Source: a virus. Taken from it: a stretch of 21,981 bases of DNA. The stretch covers positions 1 through 21,981 of the IMG/VR virus record IMGVR_UViG_3300002511_000003. One strand, given 5' to 3'. Each line of letters starts with the position of its first letter. Position 1 is the stretch's first letter. The position numbers and the translations under genes were made by a program. The notes below the pieces were generated by a model that was not told the DNA's origin, searched no databases, and worked only from the letters and a program-made list of their open reading frames with translations. Shown here piece by piece: positions 1 to 8,338 of the stretch.

Positions 1-366
1 CAGAAGACGATGAGTGAGGAGCAGTTGAAACAGCAGCAGATGGCTAACCTTCAGAGCTTCTCTGGGTTAGCTCCTGTATCTGCACAGTTCGGGAACATAC
101 AAGGGGCGCAGCAAGGTGTAGCATCCAGTTACCAACCGATTCAATACCAGCCCACCAATGTAATGGGACTGTTGCAGGGACAACAGGCACTGGCTTCCAG
201 CAACTTCGGGACACAAGCGAATATCTATGGGACACAGGCTCAGATGGCAATGCAACCCAGTGGGGCCGCTGGATTTGGGAAGTTAGCGGGAACAGCAATC
301 GGAGCCGCAGGAACAGCAGCCAGTGGCGGAGCCGGGGCTACAATATGGTCAGGCTTGGGCTTTTAG
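1..366 (+). CDS. C-terminal part of a phage virion protein (5' partial)
   Basis: The frame is open from the first base of the window, so the ATG at 10 is probably internal and the gene begins upstream. What is visible is a Gln/Ser/Gly/Ala-rich segment followed by a small-residue, weakly hydrophobic tail (GAAGTAASGGAGAT). That composition is common at the ends of phage tail-tip, tail-needle or internal virion proteins. No catalytic motif is seen. Only 12 bases separate it from the next gene, which has a clear ribosome binding site (AGGAG), so it belongs to the same late operon as the two long coiled-coil proteins downstream. The virion role is inferred from position and composition. The family is not recognised. 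Confidence 0.55.
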   Translation, partial: QKTMSEEQLKQQQMANLQSFSGLAPVSAQFGNIQGAQQGVASSYQPIQYQPTNVMGLLQGQQALASSNFGTQANIYGTQAQMAMQPSGAAGFGKLAGTAIGAAGTAASGGAGATIWSGLGF

Positions 367-378
367 GAGAACTTAATT

Positions 379-2181
379 ATGGCAAAGTGGTTAAAAGGAT
401 TGGGAGAGTTTGCTGGCGGATTCGCCGAAGGATGGGAGCCGTGGATCAAGCTATCAGCCGAAGAAAAGCGCGAACGAGAAAAGCTGGAAGCGGAAGCGGA
501 GGCGTATAGCGTAATACTCGCGAGATTAAGGGGCGAGGAAGCGGGGGAAGACCCGCTCAAACCCCTTGTGGTTCCTGCTGGTGCAGATTTACTTCCCAAG
601 CTGGAACAAGGGCCGCGTTCGCCCGTCACCAGGAGACAGTTGTTGACAGGCGGGATTACTGGAAAAGCAGATATTGCTGCGCTCAGAGCTAAAATAGCTG
701 AACGAAAAGCCACGGCAGCACAGGAATTAGTGCGTCAGCAAAAACTTGAGGATGACAGGAGAAAGTCAGAGGAAGCGTCACAGATAAGATTTGAGCAGCA
801 ACAGGAAGCGCGTGCTGTTCGGAAAGCAGAAGAGGAGAGGAAAAAAGCCGCCGATATAGCTGGGCGACAGGAGGAGATGCGAGATCGTCTTGCGGGTGGC
901 GCGGCTTTACCTCCCAGACTCCGGCCAGACCCCATAGGAACAGTGGACGATCCCTTTATCCCCAAACTCCCCGCCAAGCCCTTTGCACCAGACCGCCCTG
1001 TCACTGCCAGAGAACTTGCGATTATGGCGGCAGGGACGCCAGAGGCGAAACGGACGGCTGCGGCGGCTTTGAGGCAGAAAGAAATTAAGGAAGAAAAAGC
1101 CAAGGAGCAAAGGGGTGAGGAGCGGGGTAAAAGAGAAGCAATGTTTCCGAAATGGCAAGCGGAGAAGTTGCCCACGGCCCCCACCCTGCACGCAAGGGTG
1201 GAGGAATTGGTGAAAATCATAAACAACCCCGACTCCACACCTCTAGAGAAGGCAGAAGCGCAGCAGATTTTGGATAAATTAAAGCCACCGGCAGCGGGTT
1301 CCGCTCCAACAGCATGGCAAGCACAGGAGGGTTACGTTAAAACAATAAACGACCCAGACGCTACTGCTGACGAGAAGAACTTTGCTCAACAAATGTTAGA
1401 CAGAACCGGGGGCCAAGTCATTACAGTTACCGACCCTGAAACGGGAATTGTAACCCTGCAAGTGGGGAGAGCGGGAGCGGCTGGGGCGAAGACACCTGAA
1501 CCGGATAAAATGGCGATAGCGCAGCTTTTGCTTTCAAAATTGAAAGAGGGATTTAACCCAGATAACCCGCAAGTAGGCTGGATTGCTACCGCGAAAAACG
1601 CTCTCTTTGACAAGGTGGCTACTCAAGCCATGGTAACAGCTTGGGCTGACCCAGACAGGGTTGCATACAGGCAATTGGTTAATGAGTTTCAAGTGAAATA
1701 TGTTTTAGCCCTGAATGCGCCGGATTATCGCCTATCAGATAATGACAGGAAAATCCTGCTGCCCCTTGCTCCGAGCGTCAATGATTCTCCCTTCATGTTT
1801 GAGAAAAAACTAGGGGCAATTGATCGTAAGCTGGGGCTTTTAACGAAATTCCATGATGCTTACAAGGGCAAGAAGGATATTTGGGGCATGAGTCTCAAGG
1901 AAGTTATGAATGCTCGCAAGCCGCAGGGTCAAGGCGGAATACCGGGGATGAATGATGAATTGGCTGCGTTTATCCTGTCAGAGAAACACGGCCTACAAGG
2001 ATTCGCCGATCCAGATAACCCGGATTTGTCTGCCAATGAGGTTACACAAATCCGCGAGAGAAATGCAAAGGCGATTACCGACTTCCAAGAGAACGTAAAG
2101 CGATTGCAGGAGAGCGGCGACATCACAGATAACGAGGCATTTTTCCTATATCGCTCTGTCTTTAAGAACCCAAATAGATAA
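379..2181 (+). CDS. 600-aa coiled-coil virion protein, probable internal or ejection protein
   Basis: The start is the ATG after AGGAG with good spacing. Two charged, heptad-like stretches (about residues 25-55 and 100-165, rich in K, E, R, Q and A) predict long coiled coils. Residues 277-299 and 319-341 are an internal repeat of the form VK-I-N-PD-T--EK--AQQ-LD, with the copies about 41 residues apart. The C-terminal third (from about 390) looks globular. There is no signal peptide, membrane segment or enzyme motif. The gene lies 11 bases before an even longer protein and follows another virion gene. That arrangement matches the end of podovirus-type structural modules, where internal core or DNA-ejection proteins are encoded. 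This function is inferred from size, composition and order, not from a recognised domain. Confidence 0.6.
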   Translation: MAKWLKGLGEFAGGFAEGWEPWIKLSAEEKREREKLEAEAEAYSVILARLRGEEAGEDPLKPLVVPAGADLLPKLEQGPRSPVTRRQLLTGGITGKADIAALRAKIAERKATAAQELVRQQKLEDDRRKSEEASQIRFEQQQEARAVRKAEEERKKAADIAGRQEEMRDRLAGGAALPPRLRPDPIGTVDDPFIPKLPAKPFAPDRPVTARELAIMAAGTPEAKRTAAAALRQKEIKEEKAKEQRGEERGKREAMFPKWQAEKLPTAPTLHARVEELVKIINNPDSTPLEKAEAQQILDKLKPPAAGSAPTAWQAQEGYVKTINDPDATADEKNFAQQMLDRTGGQVITVTDPETGIVTLQVGRAGAAGAKTPEPDKMAIAQLLLSKLKEGFNPDNPQVGWIATAKNALFDKVATQAMVTAWADPDRVAYRQLVNEFQVKYVLALNAPDYRLSDNDRKILLPLAPSVNDSPFMFEKKLGAIDRKLGLLTKFHDAYKGKKDIWGMSLKEVMNARKPQGQGGIPGMNDELAAFILSEKHGLQGFADPDNPDLSANEVTQIRERNAKAITDFQENVKRLQESGDITDNEAFFLYRSVFKNPNR

Positions 2182-2192
2182 GAGGGAAAACT

Positions 2193-5100
2193 ATGGCTGA
2201 TGACATTAAAAATCCACCCGCATTAACCGACGAACAGATTCAGCAGATAATTAAGGCCACTAGGGAGGGCCGACCCCTTGACGTTCAGCAGACATTCAGT
2301 GAAGAGTTTGGCATGGGTGGTGGAGAAAAGGAGGTTGCGAAATACAGGGGGAGCGGAGTCACTGAACGACAACTCCATGAGTTGAAGGCGAAGTTTGGCA
2401 CGGAAGGAGTGGAGCTAGACCCCCGTGGTCTTCCGGGCGCATACCGCTCAGTAGCAGGTCTAGCATCAACACCTGGCGATAAAGAGGCTGTGTATAAGCA
2501 ATTGTTCGGCAAGAACAATGTTAAGCCAATTGGAGAAACTGGGAGGTACATAATTCGGGTTTGGCGAGGCGGTAAGCCCGTGGATGTTCTGGACGACGAA
2601 CCCTCATTGACCTTGAGAGATGTCAGTGACTTATCGGGTCTTGTTCCTGAAGTGGCGACATCTATGGCGGTTTATATGAAAAAGTTTCCTAAAGCCACTC
2701 CGGCTGGGATTGCGAGTCATATTGGTGCTGCGGCTTGGGGGGCCATGGGGGGTCAGGTAGTAGGTGGACTGAAAGATGCTGCACTGCGAGCGGCGATAGA
2801 TGAACCCGTTGATTGGGAGGAAATTGGTTCTCGCAGGGTGAAGCACGCTGCGCTGGAAACCGCATTGGGCGGCATTATCCCGTATGCTGGACAAAAGGCG
2901 GTAAGCGCACTCAAACCATCAACGATGTTTCCGGCGGCGCAAGGGTTCAGCAAGAAAATAGCGGCGGAAGGAGTGGAGGCGGCAGGGCAACTGGAAGCCA
3001 AAATGGCAACCCCCGCCGGAACTGGCATGAAGTTTCCTTTAACAGCCGGAGAAACCACGGGCGTCAAGGGCATTCAGGAGTACGAACAGCTTTCCGAGAG
3101 AATCAGTCGCTTGGTTGATCCTACCAAGCAACTCCGTGCGGCACAGGAATCCGCCATCACAAAGGGTCAGTTCGGGGTAAAAGAAACGCGAGGGGCCATT
3201 GATCCAGATTTGGGAATGAAAGTTGCTCAACGACTCGGTGAGCTTGAAAGCGGAGTGGCAAGAGGGGCAGCACATTTTGCCCGTACAGGCGTTAAGGAAG
3301 CGGAAAAGCAAGCGGCGGCTGTTACGGGCAACCTTGGGCAATCTGTTTTGGATACTGGAGCGCAATTGCGCCAAACGCTCCGCAGCACTGTTGAAAGCAA
3401 AAAAGCTGCCCTGAAGAAATCCTACAAGAAGGCTGACGAAGCACGCATGGCGATCACAGGGGCCGAGGAAAGATTTATTCTTCCCACCGAAACCAGCCAG
3501 TTAGGCAAGGAAATCACCGGAGGGGAAACCCTAATCAAAGAGACCAAGCAAACCACCCCTCTTTTCCTGCCGAAAGGGGGAAAAGTTGATGTCACAACAG
3601 GGACAACAACCGAACCCATTGGCTGGGCGGTTCCAGCGTACAAGGAAGCTCAAAGTTTTGCCAGGATAGGGTCTGACCGCCAATCGCTGGCTGCGATGAT
3701 TGAAGCGCGGGCAACATTCGGGGAGGTAATAGGTCGTGCCAATGCCACCGGCAAAGGAGAATTGGGTGGGGGCTTTTCTGTCGGACAAGCCAAGCGGTTT
3801 TACAAGGCGTTAAGCAATGACATTGATGCGAGCCTAGAGAAGTTAAGCCCCGATGTGGCTGCTTTATACAAGTCAGCACAGACAGATGCAAAGGCTCTTT
3901 TTGATGGTTACACCAAGAATCCCGTCCTCAACCGCATAAGAAGAGATGCAGCCGAAGGGGGGCTGGCTGAAGTGGGGGATATAATGGGCCTCTTCACGTC
4001 TGGCAGGGGTAAGCCCTCTCTGTTACGAGATATGGAAAAGCTGCTTCCTCCAGCAGAATACCTTTCCCTTAAGCGAGGTATATTGGCGGAATTGGGAGAC
4101 AAAGCGACAGTCCAGATAGGCAAAGGCGAGGCGGTTATAGATTTCGGGGTGTTTCAACGTAATCTGGCGAATCTTCACCCAGAATTTGCACAAAAGTTAG
4201 TGGGAGGGAAAGAGCAATATGTGAGGCTTCAGCAAGCATTAAACGATTTCGGGACGGCAGCAGAAGCGGGGGGGCGGAAGAGCATATTACAACAACCCGC
4301 CTCTGTGGGTCAAGATTCGCTGGATGCCCTGCGAAACTCTCTGGATGATCCGGCGATGTTTAGCTCTGTTAAGGAAAACATCAATAAAGCCATCAGCCTC
4401 AAGGCAAGGCAGAGAAAGGAGTTTGCAAACGAACTTACCAAGAAGATTAGGGCTGGGGATGCGTTGCCAGAGATAAACGCTGACAAATTTATTGACGATT
4501 TTGTGCTGGAGGTTGGGGACTACAAGCTGGTGAGAGATGCCCTTGAGAAGTTGCCACAGGATTTAAGGGAGGAAGTGGCGAGACAAACGATTCGCAGAAT
4601 GTTCCAAAAATCAAATGAGATGGCAAAGCAATCTTTTGATGAATTGGTGCTTCAAGATAAGGCAAGCGTCATTACCGGATCAAAGCTCCAAAAGTTGATG
4701 TACGGGGGAGACGCGCAGAGAAAAATCATACAAGAAATTCTCCCAAGAGAAACGCAGGATTTCATGGATAACCTGCTCAAGTACCAGTTAGCGATTGAAA
4801 CATCGCGGCGAAATGCTGGTTCAGTGGGGGGAATGGCTAGGGATTACGTCCTTGGAAATTTGTCTGCGTCAGTGGGGAACATAGCAATGGCTAAACTTAT
4901 TTTCTCTGGGCCTATGCAGTCTTTCCTAAAACAAGCCGCATCATCCCCCAGCGCATTGGACAGGTTAGCGGCGGCTTTAGGGAGCGGCCTTGAGTATAAA
5001 ATCCCCGGTCAAGTAGGAAAGGTAAGGATTCCCGCTGGTCTTGGAGGTGGGAAGTCCCTCTTTCCTGACAAGGTAGGGCCATATAGGGTGATGTTAGCCT

Positions 5101-5339
5101 CAAAGCTGGACAAGGAGGTTATGGGGCTTGCAAATCTATGGGGGGAAGCAACCAAGGATTTGGATGATATTCAGAGGGAGGCCCTTGAAAAAACCTACAT
5201 CTCTCTGACAGGTGACGCGCCAGAATTATCAGATGACGAAATCGCAGCCTTGGTGGCGAAGAACAAAGTTGTCCCAGCGTTACGCAAGACATTAAAGGAA
5301 CAAAGGTTTCAAGCACGTATGCCGAGGCGAAACAAGTAA
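2193..5339 (+). CDS. 1048-aa large virion protein, candidate DNA-ejection protein
   Basis: This is the largest gene in the window. The ATG follows GAGGG at suitable spacing. The protein is mostly helical and rich in A, K, E and L. A glycine/alanine-rich, weakly hydrophobic patch lies around residues 170-195 and another around 880-920, which could be membrane-active segments. A polar Gly/Ala/Lys-rich C-terminus ends in several basic residues (RMPRRNK). I see no lysozyme, transglycosylase or protease motif, although long ejection proteins sometimes carry one. Its length and its place at the end of the virion operon, before non-structural genes, resemble the large internal or ejection proteins of podoviruses. 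A tail-length or other structural role is possible. The function is inferred. Confidence 0.55.
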   Translation: MADDIKNPPALTDEQIQQIIKATREGRPLDVQQTFSEEFGMGGGEKEVAKYRGSGVTERQLHELKAKFGTEGVELDPRGLPGAYRSVAGLASTPGDKEAVYKQLFGKNNVKPIGETGRYIIRVWRGGKPVDVLDDEPSLTLRDVSDLSGLVPEVATSMAVYMKKFPKATPAGIASHIGAAAWGAMGGQVVGGLKDAALRAAIDEPVDWEEIGSRRVKHAALETALGGIIPYAGQKAVSALKPSTMFPAAQGFSKKIAAEGVEAAGQLEAKMATPAGTGMKFPLTAGETTGVKGIQEYEQLSERISRLVDPTKQLRAAQESAITKGQFGVKETRGAIDPDLGMKVAQRLGELESGVARGAAHFARTGVKEAEKQAAAVTGNLGQSVLDTGAQLRQTLRSTVESKKAALKKSYKKADEARMAITGAEERFILPTETSQLGKEITGGETLIKETKQTTPLFLPKGGKVDVTTGTTTEPIGWAVPAYKEAQSFARIGSDRQSLAAMIEARATFGEVIGRANATGKGELGGGFSVGQAKRFYKALSNDIDASLEKLSPDVAALYKSAQTDAKALFDGYTKNPVLNRIRRDAAEGGLAEVGDIMGLFTSGRGKPSLLRDMEKLLPPAEYLSLKRGILAELGDKATVQIGKGEAVIDFGVFQRNLANLHPEFAQKLVGGKEQYVRLQQALNDFGTAAEAGGRKSILQQPASVGQDSLDALRNSLDDPAMFSSVKENINKAISLKARQRKEFANELTKKIRAGDALPEINADKFIDDFVLEVGDYKLVRDALEKLPQDLREEVARQTIRRMFQKSNEMAKQSFDELVLQDKASVITGSKLQKLMYGGDAQRKIIQEILPRETQDFMDNLLKYQLAIETSRRNAGSVGGMARDYVLGNLSASVGNIAMAKLIFSGPMQSFLKQAASSPSALDRLAAALGSGLEYKIPGQVGKVRIPAGLGGGKSLFPDKVGPYRVMLASKLDKEVMGLANLWGEATKDLDDIQREALEKTYISLTGDAPELSDDEIAALVAKNKVVPALRKTLKEQRFQARMPRRNK

Positions 5340-5372
5340 CCTAACAGCAACAAGCGTGCTGGGGGGCCGCGC

Positions 5373-6134
5373 ATGAAAGGAAGTACCACAGAAAGTTTTG
5401 TAGCATGGGGGGATGCCCATGGTGACATGTCGTCACGCTCCACGATAGATGCCCTTGAGAAGCACATCGCAGAGTTAAAACCCAAACACCGAATCTGCCT
5501 CGGAGATAACTTTGATTTGCGAAGTCTCCGCAAGGGAGTAAGCAATCAGGATTCCGAACATTATGATTCTTTGGTGAGCGATCTCACGCAGGGCTACAAT
5601 ATGTTGGAGCGGCTACGCCCCACAGTCTTTCTTAACGGCAACCACGAATTTAGGCTCTACAACACTGCCGAGAATGCAGCCAGCGGCATTGTGCGCCAGT
5701 ATTGCCAAGAGGGAGTGGACAAGCTGGAGAAGTACCTGCGGAAGATGGGCTGTAAGGTGTATCCGTATCACTACGACCAAGGAGTGCATAGGATTGGCTC
5801 TGTCGCCTTTGTTCACGGCTACACGGCCAACGTGGCGGCTGTTAAACAGCACGCAGAGATTTACGCCGATCCTGGTGGTGCGGTGGTCATGGGGCATTTG
5901 CACAGGATTGAAGCTGTTCAAGCAGTGCGGCATGGGGGAGCGAAAGGTTATTCTGGCGGATGTTGCGCCAACATACCGAGGCTAACTTATGCTGCGCTGC
6001 GACCAGCCACAATGCGATGGGAGAATGGCTGGTTGTTTGGTATAGTGGGTAAGGGCAAAAAAAACTTTAAGATATGGCAAGCCGAAAGAACAAACGGAAA
6101 GTGGATTCTTCCAACGAACCTGACGGAGCTTTAA
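5373..6134 (+). CDS. Calcineurin-like metallophosphoesterase
   Basis: The binuclear metal-site motifs appear in order: D14-x-H16 (WGDAHGD), GDNFD at 44-48, GNHE at 89-92, a VHG motif at 147-149 and GHLH at 174-177. These are the hallmark motifs of the calcineurin-like phosphoesterase superfamily, and the length of 253 aa is typical for a stand-alone enzyme. The substrate cannot be told from sequence; phage members have been linked to hydrolysis of cyclic nucleotides, phosphodiesters or nucleic-acid ends. The start follows a G-run (GGGGGG). The gene is 33 bases after the large virion gene and its end overlaps the next gene by 61 bases. It could be a host-takeover or anti-defence enzyme (inference). 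Confidence 0.9.
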   Translation: MKGSTTESFVAWGDAHGDMSSRSTIDALEKHIAELKPKHRICLGDNFDLRSLRKGVSNQDSEHYDSLVSDLTQGYNMLERLRPTVFLNGNHEFRLYNTAENAASGIVRQYCQEGVDKLEKYLRKMGCKVYPYHYDQGVHRIGSVAFVHGYTANVAAVKQHAEIYADPGGAVVMGHLHRIEAVQAVRHGGAKGYSGGCCANIPRLTYAALRPATMRWENGWLFGIVGKGKKNFKIWQAERTNGKWILPTNLTEL

Positions 6135-6355
6135 CCGACTGGGCCAAGGCTCTGGAGTCAGTTGTAGAGCCTACCGACGTTGTGCCGGAAGGCTTTTACA
6201 CCGTGGTGGAATTGGCGGATCAACTCCATCTGTCCATATCCTCTGTGCGCCGCAAAGTCTACATGATGCGGAAAGAAGGCAAAGTTGAGGTGAAGCGGTT
6301 CCGGCGACAAGGTGCAGCAAAGGTTTACCCAGTTGACCACTACAAGATTCCCTAA
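6074..6355 (+). CDS. Small winged-helix/HTH DNA-binding protein
   Basis: The 93-aa protein has a basic N-terminus (MASRKNKRK). A helix-turn-helix segment lies at about residues 42-70: FYTVVELADQLHLSISSVRR, followed by a basic wing-like part (KVEVKRFRRQGAAKVYPVDHY). The pattern is that of short phage HTH proteins that bind DNA as regulators or packaging factors. The first 61 bases overlap the phosphoesterase gene, and the stop shares its last A with the ATG of the next gene (TAATG), so translation is likely coupled. No strong ribosome binding site precedes the ATG, so a later start is possible. The target is unknown. Confidence 0.65.
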   Translation: MASRKNKRKVDSSNEPDGALTDWAKALESVVEPTDVVPEGFYTVVELADQLHLSISSVRRKVYMMRKEGKVEVKRFRRQGAAKVYPVDHYKIP

Positions 6356-6600
6356 TGAAGAAGCCTCCCAAGAGTTGGGTTTCCAAACGCATAGCCGTTT
6401 TTTGGCTAGACCCATGTGGTTTCGTAAACGCAGAACTGTCCGAGGTTGATGTGGCCGAGTGCGTGAGCGAAGGAACCCTCATCTCCATGGACGAGCGGAA
6501 GCTGATCCTGCGAACTGCCGTCTATCCCAAGGACAAGAATTTTGGAGACTGGACGGCGATCACTCTGGGGGCGATTGTCAAATGCCGGAAAATCACTTGA
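6355..6600 (+). CDS. Hypothetical 81-aa protein
   Basis: The start overlaps the stop of the HTH gene by one base (TAATG), which is good evidence for a real, coupled gene. The protein looks like a small beta-rich fold. No cysteine pairs, membrane segment or enzyme motif are seen and the family is not recognised. Its last 8 bases overlap, tail to tail, the end of the minus-strand ribbon-helix-helix gene, so the rightward late transcript and the leftward regulator transcript collide here with no visible terminator. Confidence 0.6.
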   Translation: MKKPPKSWVSKRIAVFWLDPCGFVNAELSEVDVAECVSEGTLISMDERKLILRTAVYPKDKNFGDWTAITLGAIVKCRKIT

Positions 6601-6814
6601 GGATGTAGCGGCAAAGCTCAATGAAGGTCTTTTTCGGACTCCGCTTTGCTTCAACCCGATCCATTGTATCCACGACAGATCGGCTGATGAATTGAGAGCG
6701 GCTCATGCCCACACGGCGAGCCATGTCGTTGAGACGTTTGAGTTCCGCGTCTGTCATTCTGAATGCGACGAACGTGGATTTGAGTTTAGTTTTTTGTTTT
6801 AGCATCCTAGCCAT
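6593..6814 (-). CDS. Ribbon-helix-helix (Arc/CopG/MobC-like) DNA-binding protein, candidate repressor
   Basis: The core has the form KSTFVAFRMTDAELKRLNDM followed by RVGMSRSQFISRSV. A short beta strand with alternating residues, a helix, a turn and a second helix (MSRSQFI) is the signature of ribbon-helix-helix proteins. These include phage repressors and plasmid MobC/CopG regulators. I chose the ATG at 6814. A GTG at 6841 would overlap the palindrome at 6834-6842, and the ATG at 6805 is a third option. None has a good Shine-Dalgarno. The gene reads away from the control region shared with the integrase and is the only minus-strand gene in this half, as expected for a lysogeny regulator. Acting as the phage repressor is an inference. 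Confidence 0.7.
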   Translation of the reverse strand: MARMLKQKTKLKSTFVAFRMTDAELKRLNDMARRVGMSRSQFISRSVVDTMDRVEAKRSPKKTFIELCRYILK

Positions 6815-6833
6815 ATGAACAAGGTATCCACAG

Positions 6834-6842
6834 TGTGACACA
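6834..6842. promoter_or_regulatory. Palindromic operator-like motif TGTGACACA
   Basis: This odd-length perfect palindrome (TGTG-A-CACA) lies just upstream of the ribbon-helix-helix gene. The same 9-mer read on the other strand (TGTGTCACA) occurs at 15655 and 18314, with a one-mismatch copy at 20994, all outside genes. A DnaA-box-like GTATCCACA (8 of 9 to TTATCCACA) abuts it at 6824-6832. On the minus strand a possible -10 (TATCTT, complement of 6847-6852) lies immediately upstream, so a protein bound here could block transcription of the regulator gene. Confidence 0.5.
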
Positions 6843-6888
6843 AAGCAAGATAAAACATCACATTGCGAACAAGTTGTGGGCGGGGGAA

Positions 6889-6942
6889 GGGGTCACCCAT
6901 GGCAGGAAAGCCGAGGTTCATCTGGCTACCGAGGGGTCACCC
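6889..6942. repeat. GGGGTCACCC repeat pair
   Basis: Identical 10-mers lie at 6889-6898 and 6933-6942, 44 bases apart (about four helical turns). A third copy, GGGGTCACC at 7097-7105, sits inside the spacer of the putative integrase promoter. The core GGGTCACCC is an odd-length palindrome. Likely roles are repressor operators or integrase arm sites. It shares the central GTCAC with the TGTGTCACA motif but has different arms. Confidence 0.5.
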
Positions 6943-6984
6943 GATTTACAATATGCAGTTTTCCAGTTGTGAAAGTAATATAGG

Positions 6985-7005
6985 CATCGGTTTAGAAAAC
7001 CGATG
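6985..7005. other. Perfect inverted repeat upstream of integrase
   Basis: CATCGGTTT and AAACCGATG form a perfect 9-bp stem around a 3-base spacer (AGA). A wider inverted pair, AGGCAT (6982-6987) and ATGCCT (7011-7016), competes with it. No T-run follows on either strand, so it is not a canonical terminator. It could be an integrase core site with inverted arms, a regulator site or an RNA hairpin. Confidence 0.45.
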
Positions 7006-7090
7006 ACTATATGCCTCCGCTACGGGGAGTATTCACGTTTTTCGTACTGAAGCGTGGCGACCTATACACCTATTTACGCCTAAATACCCC

Positions 7091-7118
7091 TTGACAGGGG
7101 TCACCGAGGGTGTATCTT
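7091..7118 (+). promoter_or_regulatory. Putative sigma70-type promoter for the integrase
   Basis: A perfect -35 hexamer TTGACA (7091-7096) is followed after 16 bases by TATCTT (7113-7118, 4 of 6 to TATAAT). The -35 is flanked by an inverted CCCC/GGGG pair. The spacer contains one GGGGTCACC repeat, so a protein binding that repeat would sit between the -35 and -10 boxes. The integrase start is 60 bases downstream of the -10. Confidence 0.4.
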
Positions 7119-7177
7119 GCCCCCCGCGTTGAGGTTACTGGACACAGTGTGCAGCCCTCACAAGAGAAAGCTAGGAT

Positions 7178-8338
7178 ATGAATATAATAAAAGACCCCAA
7201 GAAGCCCGAAGGAACAAAGCAATACCGCGCCACTTTTACTGTTAAGGGAAAAAGGAAAAAGAGGTGGTTTGCCAGCAGGGCCGAGGCCGAGAAGTTTGTT
7301 ACAGATCGGGAAAAGGAATTGTCAACCTACGGCGCATCCATTGCTGACCTGTCCAGCGAGCAGCGCATGGACTTGAGCAGGATCGCCAAGCTATCGCGTG
7401 AGATGGATTGTTCCCTATTTGATGTCCTTCAGATTTTAAAAGAGAAGGATACCGATTCGGCCCTAAAGGATGATGTGCCGGTGAGTGAACTGTACTGGGA
7501 CTTTCGCGATTCGCTGGTCAAGAAGGGCTTACGGGAAAAAAGCATTGAATGCCTTCTCTATGCCGTGCAGGGGTTTTACGGCTACCAGGATGTGAAGGTA
7601 AGGGATGTTACCGACCAGTTCGTTTTGGAGTACCTCAATCACAATGGATGGGGGAACAACACAAAGCGGCTACGCCGGAATCAGCTACATCAATTCTTTG
7701 CGTGGGTGAAGCGCGAGGACTACCGGCGGGACAATCCGGTTGCCAAGATTAACTGCAAGGAGGAGTTCGGAGCCTATCAAGGCAAGGAAGATGTGGCCGT
7801 ATTCTTTCCCGACGATGTGCGTAAGATATTTGAAGTATGCCGAGAGCATGATCCAGAGCTTCTCCCGTACTACGCTCTTGGAATCTTTTGCGGAGTGCGC
7901 CCCAATGAAATTGCTTCCGTGCATTGGCGGCATGAGTTCCCCGCCAAGCAGTGGAAGAACCTGCCGAGCTACGTATGTTTGGAGGCAAACGCCGTTTACA
8001 TTTCAAGAGGCGGATCAAAGACGCGGGAGAAAAGGGAAATCCCCTTACAAGACAATGCGAAGGCGTGGCTTGAGCTAGGTGGAGACTTGCCAGCCATGCG
8101 AAACATACGCCGCCGGAGGGACAGGATTAAATACATTTCAGGCGTAACATGGGGCAAGGATGAGTCCGACATAATGCGCCACACCTTTGCATCGTGCCAC
8201 CTCAAGCACTTCCGCCACGAGACGGATTTGAAGACTGCAATGGGGCATTCCATTAATACCACCACCCTGTTCACTCATTACATCGGCAGCGCGATTACTC
8301 CTCCCATGGCAAAGGATTTCTGGAATATATTCCCCTAG
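7178..8338 (+). CDS. int: Tyrosine recombinase / phage integrase
   Basis: The 386-aa protein has the usual three parts. Residues 1-50 form an arm-binding AP2-like N-terminus (KQYRATFTVKGKRKKRWFAS), about 100-185 a SAM-like core-binding domain, and 205-386 the catalytic domain. Catalytic residues in view are R241 (GVRPNEI), K281 (GGSKTREKREIPL), R334 in DIMRHTFAS, H357 in MGH and the nucleophile Y368 (FTHY). The first residue of the usual HxxR box is D331 instead of His. The FW-IFP ending resembles integrases I associate with Verrucomicrobiota-like hosts. It catalyses phage integration and, with a helper, excision. A terminator follows at once, so it is likely a single-gene transcript. Confidence 0.93.
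   Translation: MNIIKDPKKPEGTKQYRATFTVKGKRKKRWFASRAEAEKFVTDREKELSTYGASIADLSSEQRMDLSRIAKLSREMDCSLFDVLQILKEKDTDSALKDDVPVSELYWDFRDSLVKKGLREKSIECLLYAVQGFYGYQDVKVRDVTDQFVLEYLNHNGWGNNTKRLRRNQLHQFFAWVKREDYRRDNPVAKINCKEEFGAYQGKEDVAVFFPDDVRKIFEVCREHDPELLPYYALGIFCGVRPNEIASVHWRHEFPAKQWKNLPSYVCLEANAVYISRGGSKTREKREIPLQDNAKAWLELGGDLPAMRNIRRRRDRIKYISGVTWGKDESDIMRHTFASCHLKHFRHETDLKTAMGHSINTTTLFTHYIGSAITPPMAKDFWNIFP

Larger units (their letters stand above)
6815..7177. other. Non-coding lysogeny control region, candidate attP-containing segment
   Basis: This is 363 bases without a convincing gene on either strand, between the divergent ribbon-helix-helix and integrase genes. It holds a TGTGACACA palindrome, two GGGGTCACCC repeats and a related GGGGTCACC, a perfect inverted repeat (6985-7005), a second palindrome ACACAGTGT (7142-7150), three CCGAGG words (6911, 6930, 7105) and a promoter-like TTGACA box. 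Phage attP sites commonly lie next to the integrase gene and carry arm-type repeats, so attP may be here. The core cannot be placed without attL, attR or attB sequences. Confidence 0.5.
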
